Notes under the pieces: generated by a model
Told to the model about the DNA's origin: nothing
Seen by the model: the letters and a program-made list of their open reading frames with translations, nothing else
The model's database searches: none
Origin: Tetracentron sinense
Taxonomy: Eukaryota; Streptophyta; Magnoliopsida; Trochodendrales; Trochodendraceae
DNA: 64,000 nucleotides
Direction: 5' to 3'
Assembly: GCA_015143295.1 (NCBI GenBank)
Contig: CM026573.1
Span: forward strand, 8,957,934-9,021,933
Program-made: the position numbers and the translations under genes
Shown: piece after piece, positions 55,901-64,000 of the stretch
Layout of the letters: every line of letters starts with the position of its first letter
How positions within the stretch are numbered: the first letter of the stretch is position 1

Positions 55901-58900
55901 ATGTGTAGATCTAGGTTTCCTGTGATAGAATATATATTATCACTGATTGATTGGTTGGATGTTTCTGTGGAGGAGGGAGAAAAGGATCTTTCTGATGCAT
56001 GCAAGAACAGCTTTGTTCATGGTGTACTGCTTACACTTCGATACACTTTTGAGGAGTTGGATTGGAATTCTGATGTAGTCTTGTCTAGCAGTTCTGAGAT
56101 GAGGCATGCATTAGAGAAGCTCCTACACCTGGTTATGCGAATAACTTCATTGGCACTTTGGGTGGTTTCTGCAGATGCATGGTATCTGCCTGAGGACATG
56201 GACGATATGGTTGACAATAATAGTTTTCCCATCGACGTGTCAATTGAGATGGACGTTCATGAGTATTCATCAGAACTTCAGGTAAAAAATTCGAAACTCG
56301 TGGAGAATCTCAGACAATCAGAACAGGCTGTGATGGTTGGTTGCTGGCTTGCTATGAAAGAGGTATGGAATTTATTTCTGTGTCTAGGTGCTGTTTGGTC
56401 TCTATTTTACATTTTATGATTTTTTTTAAATTATCATTCTCATTTTCTGACAATTACTCGAATGTTTGCGGAGTGATAGTTGCAAATACATTCCAAATAT
56501 TGATAACCAGAAATTAGGTTTATATTTAATCTTTATAATTTATGCTTCATTCTTCTTTTCATCTTTGATCTCTCTTTACAATGCAATCAATAAGTTTGCA
56601 TATCAATCCCAAAGCATAAACGAAATCCATATACCTAACTCAAATATTCCTAGGCATGTTAGATTTCTTGATTTTAACTTCATGAAATACCGGAAATTTA
56701 TTGGTAGAATGGTGTTTTCCTCTTCAGGTGAGTCTTCTCCTGGGAACCATCATAAGAAAAATTCCTTTACCAAGTTGCACTTTTTCAGATTCATCTAAGC
56801 CTGGGGATCCTTTTTGTGATGCTGCTGGTATACTGCCAATGACAATGTCTAATGTAATGCTTGATCTGAAGCAACTTGAGACAATTGGGAATCACTTCTT
56901 GGAAGTCCTTCTGAAAATGAAGCATAATGGTGCCATTGATAAGACGAGAGCTGGATTCACAGCTCTTTGCAATCGTCTACTTTGTTCAAATGATCCAAGG
57001 TATGTTTTTGTTAAATCCTTTTGGTTATTGGTGTGTCTTGACTTGCTACAACATCTCATTCCATGCCTTGAGTTGAACAAGTTTTAACATGCTTAATAAT
57101 ATAAATGTCATTGTCAACCACAACAATATTGTTGTTAATACGATGACCTTGACTATGCGCAGAGATCTTTACAAATTTTGATGCTAGCTTAGGCTCACTT
57201 ATGCTTACGATATTACTTTAGTTTTCTTGTTGGGACTGTAGATCTTTTATTGTCATTCAGCAAATAACCTATTTCATTTGGCCTGAAAGGAGGAACAGTT
57301 ACTTTCTTGATCAGTTTAAGCAGTTGGTGTGGTGTGCTGCTCGGCATCCCAGTTTATGTTAGAGGATTCGGTATATAGTTCATTCCTTTTATGCCTTTGC
57401 CACATACAGATAGGCTGTTCTGCGTTTTCATATTCAAAATTTTATCTCAGAATCATTGGCATTTAATTCTAGACTCAAACTTATGCTAAGGTATAAGCAT
57501 ATCCATTTGAGTTTGTGCTACGATCAACATTGCATTCTCTATCTATATCCAAGATGCTGCTTGTTAAGAGGTCCTGGAAAGTTGGAATAAGGAGATATGT
57601 GGATATTCAGAACTTGGGAAAAAAATAAAGGAATGGAGAGACTTAAGTTGTGTTTGGTGTTCCTCAAAGAAACCAATTGTTTTTCCTTTGTTTCCTCTGA
57701 AAAATTTTCTCACGATAATCAGCTTTTTCATGGCATTCTCTTCAGTTAGCAAGAAAAACTTTTTTTTGTGTGTGTGTGGAGGGGAGGAGGGGGTTTAGGA
57801 ACTTCTGGGGGTGAGAAAAATACTTCATCCCTATAGTAAACAAGAGTGAAAGAATTTTTTTCCATGTAGATGGAGGCGAAGAGGGCGACGTAGGAAGAGA
57901 TTTTTCAGGCATTTCCATGGACAAAATTAGAACTTTCATTTGCTTATCGACGAATTTTGGTGGAGTTGAAGACTATTTCACAGACATTCTAGGGCAATTT
58001 TTAATTCTGAATGTTATTATGCTTCTTGTATTGAAAGATTTCCTCTGGCTTTCTCTCTAGACGAATGGGGTTTGCAAGCCCTTGGGATTCATGATTATCT
58101 TATGAAGGTATATATAGTAGGATGTTGAGCACTTATAATGCATCCTAGATTATGGAGGTTCTAAATTTCACGGAATCTGATTCCCCTTGAGGGGTGATAG
58201 TGCCACAACCAAAACTTGTATGGAAACCGAGATTTAAAAAAAAAAATTGTTACCTAAAGTAAGGAATGCAGCAAAAATGAACGCTCTTAGAAACATCCTA
58301 AGGTCATTTCAGGGGTGAGTGTACAGTCATTTCCTCATCATCCAAATTGGTTGGGTTTTGTGTGGGGTCACTGGATACCCTTGTACCTAAAGTAAGGAAT
58401 GCAGCCAAAAATGAACGCTTTTCAAAACATCCTAAGGTCATTTCAGGAGTGAGTGTTACAGGCATTTCATTATCATCTGAATTTATTGGGTTTTTTTTGG
58501 TATGGTAATTGGATTTTGGATGGGGTGAATTCCGCTAACAAGGCTATTGAGTGGCAATATCCTCTTGTGTTTAAGGAAGAAAGTGGTTTTGTCTTTCTAA
58601 TAAGATTTTGTGTACAACAAAATGGGTGGCTTTCTTGGTTTGAATTTTCATCAGAAGTAGATGCAGATTCAGTAAATTGGTTTTTTCTTTTATTTTCCCT
58701 AGGCAATTCTTTGGAGTTTGTCTTTGGATGTGAAACGTTGTATTCCTACCTCATCTTTTGATGGATGCTGATTTGGTGCAGTCTGTCCCTGCATTCTTGT
58801 TAGTTTCTTTCCCTGTTTCCATTGTTAGTCTTGTCAATTCTTATTCATTCTACGAATTTTCTTGTCCTTATAAATGACAGCTTCTTCATTTTACAAAGGA

Positions 58901-59767
58901 AGAAACGAGGAAAATAACATTATATGATCTTTGGTTATGAATCAAAATAAGGAACTAACATTGTTTGAGTTGTTTTCTGGACACAGATGCTTCTATTTTA
59001 ATTATTAATTATAATTTCATGCCATAATTGATGAATTCAAGTTTGTGGACGTAAATGGTATCCTTTTCTTTGATTATGGATGCTAACTGATCCCATGTGA
59101 ACCATATGATGCGAAACATAATTAATAAAAATATAAGTCCACATTATACAATCTGTTTTCTTACTATGGCCATTTTCTCCCTTCTCAGACTTTGTAAAAT
59201 GACAGAGTCTTGGATGGAACAACTTATGGAAAGAACTGTGGCCAAGGGACAAACAGTGGATGATTTGTTAAGGAGAAGTGCAGGGATTCCTGCTGCATTC
59301 ATTGCTCTTTTTCTTGCAGAACCGGAAGGAACACCAAAGAAACTCCTCCCACGGGCACTACGATGGCTGATAGACGTAGCTAACATGTTTTTGCTGGACC
59401 TAAGTGAAGCCAATGGTCAGATTTTATCAATAAAGCCAAACCAAGAACCTGTACATGGACTACCAGATGAGATTAATGTGACTGAAAAGACCTCAAAGAT
59501 CCGAGATGAGGGCGTGATTCCCACTGTACATGCATTCAATGTCCTTAAAGCTGCTTTTAATGACACTAACCTTGCAACTGATACTTCGGGTTTTTGTGCG
59601 GAGGCTTTGATAATCTCAATACGTTCATTCTCTTCTCCATACTGGGAGGTCCGAAATAGTGCTTGTCTTGCTTACACTGCCTTGGTTCGTCGCATGATTG
59701 GATTCCTCAATGTACAAAAGCGTGAATCTGTACGGCGTGCCTTAAGTGGGCTGGAATTTTTTCATAG
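52982..59767 (+). CDS. THADA/TRM732 homologue (DUF2428 protein), 5' part
   Basis: Coding exons 52982-56362, 56728-56999 and 59189-59767 join in frame at canonical GT/AG sites. They encode 1410 residues of a protein starting MSAKWRALQHKHRYTYSAIV; the rest lies beyond the window. The ATG at 52982 is chosen over an in-frame GTG six bases upstream. The protein is alpha-helical and HEAT-like. The DUF2428/THADA core runs from about residue 900 (VKEVIMWAKRLVCSTRVRES, then DAGALTLRLIFRKYV) across exon 2 into exon 3 (WLAMKEVSLLLGTIIRKIPL) and exon 4 (RRSAGIPAAFIALFLAEPEG, RALRWLIDVAN). In yeast the homologue Trm732 partners Trm7 for 2'-O-methylation of tRNA position 32; the same role is inferred for plants. 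No stops or frameshifts. Introns are 365, 2189 and more than 4200 bp. Confidence 0.93.
57000..59188 (+). other. THADA intron, 2,189 bp
   Basis: Begins GTATGTTT and ends TTCTCAG. Holds a two-copy tandem repeat at 58245-58480 and a GT microsatellite with purine run at 57765-57795. The open frame at 58453-58761 has no recognised homology. Confidence 0.7.
58245..58480. repeat. Tandem duplication, ~135-bp unit
   Basis: Two copies share TACCTAAAGTAAGGAATGCA, AAAATGAACGCT, AACATCCTAAGGTCATTTCA and GTGAGTGT blocks, offset by about 135 bp. Confidence 0.8.
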
Positions 59768-60054
59768 GTATGGACCATATGCTTGTGTTAGCATTGCCTC
59801 ACTCCCTTATCTCTTTCATTTCTTGTACTTCTTATTTGAATAATTAAACTGTTAATCATCCGGTCATTAGAAAAGAAATAGAAAAATAATCCAGATAGCT
59901 TTTGCACAAAGTAAGGTTAGTCGTGATTCTACATATATAAAATGAAAATGTTAGTCTTGATTATCTGTAGATGATTGCTAATATTCTTTTTTCCACGTCA
60001 AGATAATCTGCAAAAGGGCTTTGTTGTGTTTATATATATATTGACATTATAATA

Positions 60055-61662
60055 GGTGCCGCGCTGCTCACTACAAATTTTAGTGAGCAGCTTTGATGGA
60101 AAACAGACATGTGATGGGTATTTTTTAAATATCGGGAAAACCCATTCAAGGTGGGTCCCTTTAGAGACTCGTGACAAAAAATAACCCCCAAAAAATGTAT
60201 AAGTCTGAAGTCTCTAACTTTAGTCAACAAGGCCTTCCTCGGGAAATGGATTTGGAGATTTGGAGCGGAAAGGAATAGCTTGTGGCGAGCTGTGATTGTT
60301 GCCAGGTATGGGGAGTATTTGTGTTGGGTCCCGAATCTGGTTATGATCTCCCATGGCTTGAGTCTCTGGAAGGGGATCATGGTGACAACTAGTTTGGTGG
60401 TGCCTAAGTTCAGATTTATAGTGGGGCAGGGGTCCGAGGTGCGTTTCTTGAAAGATGTTTGGTGCGGCAATTCTAAGCTTCAGGATGATTTTGGCCATAT
60501 TTTTTTGCTAGCCATCAACAGGGAGGCGGTTGTTGGGGACTACTTGGAGAGAAGGGGAGAGGGGGTGGTTTGGTGTCCGGCGTTGAGACGAGATTTAAAT
60601 GATTGGGAAGTTGAGGAAGTGGCGCATTTGTTGGCTCGCATTAGTCCCTACTCCTTGAAAGTTGATATCACGGATTGCAGAGTCTGGTCTGGTAGCAACC
60701 ATGGTCGTTTCTCAGTACGATCACTTGTACAGTCTTTGAGTCCGGTCTCCTCAGGTACTTTCCCTCATCGGGTAGTGTGGAATCCAGGTATTCCCTCTAA
60801 GGTCTCTTTTTTCCTCTTGAATGCAACTTTGAACAAAATTCTCATTTGTGACCATTTACAGCATAGAGGGTGGAGGTTGACCAATAGGTGTTTCATGTGC
60901 CTTCAAGCGGAAGAGTCAATAGATCATTTACTTTTGCACTATCCTACGGTGTTTGGTATTTGGGGGTATTTCATTTCTTGCATAGGTGTGGACTGGGTCT
61001 TTCCCTCTTCCTTTCTTGACTTCTTATCTTGTTGGCCTCGGGGTAGTGAGTATGGTGCTAGGGAGGCTCTGTGGTCGGTGCTATCGAGTGCCATATCATG
61101 GATGATATGGAAAGAGAGAAATCTTAGAGTTTTTGAGGACAAAGCGGAGTCCCAATCCCGTATTCGGGCTCGTATTCAGTTGGTGGCTTTGGAATGGGTT
61201 GGTCTAAAATATGGGAGTGCTAGGTTGAGTCTCCCCGGACGGAATGGGTAGGTTAGGAGTCAAGGCGTCTTTTTTGTTTCTCGTGATTGCTTTGGAGTTT
61301 ATTTGCTTAAACTTTGGCTTTCACTTTTGCTTTTAGCTCCTGTATTTTTGTTCCTTTATTTATTTATATATATGCTTAATTACTGATTTTAAAAAATATG
61401 TATAAGCAGTTGGAAAATCAGCGTTTTCTATAACCTAGGTTGGGTCAAATGAACCATAGGGGATTAATATTAACCAACTGAGGTTAATAAACACATTTTT
61501 GACGCCCGATCGGTCGACCTAGACACCTCTGTTGGGGTTGATTTTTTGCACTTCTCTCAAGAGACTCACCTTGGATTGGTTTCCCGGATCTTACGAACTC
61601 ACTGCCACATGTCCATTTGTAAAAGGGCCGTTCACTAGTTGTAGTGAGTGGTGCCTTTTAAA
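60055..61662. mobile_element. Inverted-repeat element split by a LINE
   Basis: Left arm 60055-60175 and right arm about 61545-61662 are inverted relatives: GGTGCCGCGCTGCTCACTAC versus GGCACCACTCACTACAACTA, later CGGGAAAACCCATTCAAGGT versus CGGGAAACCAATCCAAGGTG. Without the LINE the element is about 0.4 kb. A TTAACC-module copy lies near 61430-61510. TSD not resolved. Confidence 0.6.
60204..61397 (+). mobile_element. 5'-truncated LINE with TSD
   Basis: A frame of 323 codons (60280-61251) encodes the end of a LINE ORF2: GLSLWKGIMV, EVRFLKDVWCG, DLNDWEVEEVAHLLA, CRVWSGSNHGRFSVRSL, and the zf-RVT domain (PSKVSFFLLNATLNKILI, NRCFMCLQAEESIDHLLLHY). The last zinc ligand position has Tyr. Flanks ATGTATAAG at 60195-60203 and 61398-61406 form a 9-base perfect TSD core. 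The long open frame suggests a fairly recent insertion. Same family as 25190-26575. Confidence 0.88.
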
Positions 61663-61956
61663 ATCTCTCCCTATGTGTGTGTGTATATATTATATATACA
61701 TATTAAATAGAAAAGAAAGGAGAGGAAAGAAAGGATCTGCCCACATAGTTATGTAATATTGTAGGAAGGATATTTGTCATGTCAAAACTCAAAAACCCAT
61801 ATTATCGAATATGTGATCTGATCCATTGAGTTTTAAGCCTTTTTTTGAGGGTCCAAAGAGAGGTGGGCCTGAACCTGAAAGCTTTAGTTCAAGTGAACAA
61901 GACATTGTTAAGGAAATGAGTGTGGAGATTCAGCGAGGAAAGAGGGAGCTTGTGGT

Positions 61957-62160
61957 GATCATGGTTTAAAATTACGGTACAAAGCAGTCTATACGTATCG
62001 TGTTTGGAGCGACCCAGTACACTCTGGAAAAAAATTCCCCCATATTGGGCCCTATACGCTCGATAAGGCCCCGATACGAGGGATTTTTTGGTTACTTTTT
62101 TTTTCACTTTCTTTTTACGTTAGGATTCACAACACAAATCCGATACGCACAACTTATTTA
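61957..62160 (+). repeat. TATCGG word-periodic repeat, copy 3
   Basis: Starts CATGGTTTAAAATTACGGTA and contains CTATACGTATCGTG, GGGCCCTATACGCTCGATAA and CCCGATACGAGG. More diverged than copies 1 and 2. Confidence 0.5.
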
Positions 62161-62186
62161 CATTAAAATATAATTTAAGTAAATGG

Positions 62187-64000
62187 TTCTTTTTTTTTTG
62201 ATCGAAAAAAGCAAATATCATTAAATTAGAGCATTCACCAATAGTGAATCTCAAAAAGCTAGTACATACCACGCAAAGACTGAAAAACTACTAGAACCAC
62301 TATGTAGCGAAAAGACCAAGCATCAAAACAAGACCCCTACAACCTCTAAGATATAATCTTGTCGAGCCCTAACTCCTCCACATCCGCTATAGCGGCAACC
62401 CACTCTCTCAACCGAACACTCGCACGGGAGCACACTCTCTCCAACGGCGCCAACGAATTCTCAAATACTTTCCGGTTCCGTTCTTTCCAAAGAGACCAAG
62501 CCACCACTCCAGGGAGGATTGCCCAGATAAGATCAATGGGGCTAACCCACACTTCTGAACCCCAACCCAACAGCAGATCCTGAAAGGAGGAGGGAGTCAC
62601 CCAAGCAACCCCAAGTTGAGACTCCTCGCAAAAGGATAGTGCAGTAGTAAATGATCCACTGATTCCTCTTCGGATGAGCACATAAAACAACAATTCGGGA
62701 GACTCCACCCTCGCTTCCTTAAGTTGTCTAAAGTGAGGATCTTGTCTAGATAAGCAGACCACAAGAAAAAAGAGACCTTAGAAGGCACCCCGCGGAACCA
62801 GACCGTCTTGTGAGGGAAAACCACCGAAGAGCCCGGGTTCGCCACCTGCAACATAGACCTCACAGAGAAACACCCTTTCCTATTGCCAACCCAAATCCGT
62901 CGATCCTTGGCCGCCAAATCAATACTCACCGATTCAAGCTTCGCCAACAACTTCGCAAACTCCCGAACTTCCCAATCATTAAACGGCCTTCTGAATCTAG
63001 GATTCCACACCACCCCACTCCCACTTCTTACAAACAAGTCTGCGACTGCCGCGAACTGATCCAACGATATGGAGAAAAATAATCGAAATTCATGCTTTAG
63101 AGGAATACGGCCGCACCACGGATCCAACCAAAATTTCACCTCGGACCCATCACCAATCGCGATACGAGTATGTTTCACATAATCGGGCCATCCCGCCACA
63201 ATACCCTTCCACAGGCCTATCCCATGAGGACCGCGAGGCAGCCGAGGTTCCCAACGATCTTTTCAACCATGCCGCGCCAGAATCACCGCTTTCCACAAAC
63301 TGTCGGCCTCTACCCCAAAACGCCAAAGCCACTTACCCAACAAAGCTTTGTTAACTGCCTTGAGAGGCCAAATATTGAGCCCCCCGCCCTCCTTAGGCCG
63401 ACAAACCCACCTCCACTTTACCAAATGTAACTTCTTGACCATCACTTTCTCATTCCAAAGGAAATCTCGTTGCAACCGCTCCAACTTCAAGGCAATGGAA
63501 ACAGGGATGTGAAAAAGAGATAAGAAGAATGTTGGAAGGCTACACAAAGTACTCTTTAATAACGTAAGTCTACCTCCTTTTGAAAGGAGGGATGCTTTCC
63601 ATCCTGAAAGCCTACTATGAAATCTCTCAATGACCGGCTGCCAGACCGACTTAGACTTGAAAGACGCCCCCAAAGGAAGACCTAAGTATCTCGAAGGAAG
63701 CGTATCGGTCTTACACCCTAACCAACTAGCCAAAACATCCAGACTAGGCACCACTCCCACGGCAAAGAGCATACTCTTCCTGAAATTAATTCTTAACCCC
63801 GATACGGCTTCAAAGCAACCAAACAAGAACCGGATCTGTAAAACCTGACTCACCGAAGCGCCACAAAATAGCAAAGTATCATCTGCAAACTGAAGATGAG
63901 AAATCTTTACCTGAGGTCTGCCCACCACAAAGCCCTCCCACTCCCCCTCGGAGGCCCTGCGGATCATCCTGCTTAAGGCTTCAGTGACTAGGATAAACAG
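62187..64000 (-). mobile_element. LINE, 3' half with RT active-site motif, runs off window
   Basis: The minus-strand 3' end is TTCGATCAAAAAAAAAAG at 62187. Frames read upstream: 62762-62346 (ORF2 end, WKERNRKVFENS to DKIIS), 63199-62597 (zf-RVT: VPSKVSFFLWSAYLDKILTL, CCFMCSSEEESVDHLLLHY) and 63967-63263, which holds the RT catalytic motif SHLQFADDTLLFC, then SRYLGLPLGAS, GGRLTLLKSTLCSLP and LERLQRDFLWNEK. Only a couple of frameshifts separate the three frames, so this is the youngest-looking LINE here. The N-terminal half (endonuclease and most of the RT) lies beyond the window. Confidence 0.88.

Larger units (their letters stand above)
59768..64000 (+). other. THADA intron, continues past window end
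   Basis: Begins GTATGGACC after FFHR. Contains a MITE split by a plus-strand LINE, a TATCGG repeat and a minus-strand LINE that runs off the right edge. No further THADA exon was found. Confidence 0.7.

Noticed and set aside
58453..58761. 102-codon frame in a THADA intron as an extra exon
   Set aside because: Not like the THADA family and the flanking exons already join in frame without it.

Overview
This is nuclear DNA from a flowering plant. The evidence is spliced genes with GT/AG introns, plant versions of CUL3, ubiquitin-L40 and THADA, and a dense load of angiosperm-type transposons: LINEs with a zf-RVT domain, Copia LTRs, FAR1-type MULEs, hAT, Helitrons and tRNA-derived SINEs. I cannot name the species. 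Most of the window is repeats; three host loci are recognisable.

Layout. 1-2.1 kb: a Copia remnant and a LINE relic. 2.4-3.3 kb: an unrecognised two-exon gene piece (minus). 3.5-20.5 kb: gene-poor accessory DNA with foldback MITEs, Helitron ends, a Tip100-type hAT MITE with a perfect 8-bp target-site duplication (TSD), SNF12 and small-heat-shock pseudogenes lying side by side, a 2.2-kb solo LTR and a 1.6-kb MULE. 20.5-35.6 kb: CUL3 (plus), two coding exons split by an 11.4-kb intron full of nested LINEs. 35.6-37.1 kb: an element carrying the C-terminal part of an IDD14/15/16-type zinc-finger gene, then a SINE. 37.3-40.8 kb: a 3.5-kb palindrome with two ~1.71-kb arms, TG...CA-like ends and a 5-bp TSD, best read as two LTRs in inverted orientation. 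42-43.5 kb: tandem repeats and a small Helitron. 44.6-49.9 kb: a ubiquitin-ribosomal L40 gene (minus) broken by a 3.6-kb FAR1-type MULE, with an inverted copy of part of exon 1 on the far side. 50-52.6 kb: small repeats. 52.7-64 kb: the first half of a THADA/TRM732 homologue (plus); its last visible intron holds two LINEs and runs off the window.

The host genes act separately: CUL3 is the scaffold of a ubiquitin ligase, the ubiquitin-L40 fusion supplies ubiquitin and a 60S ribosomal protein, and THADA is the presumed partner of a tRNA 2'-O-methyltransferase. CUL3 looks intact. The ubiquitin-L40 locus looks broken. THADA is intact as far as it can be followed.

The strongest candidates for something undescribed are the inverted-LTR palindrome, whose two TATA boxes fire toward each other and should give hairpin RNA, and the rearranged MULE/ubiquitin locus. 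A CACGTG/TTAACC module shared by several transposon classes and a set of short word-periodic repeats are also notable.
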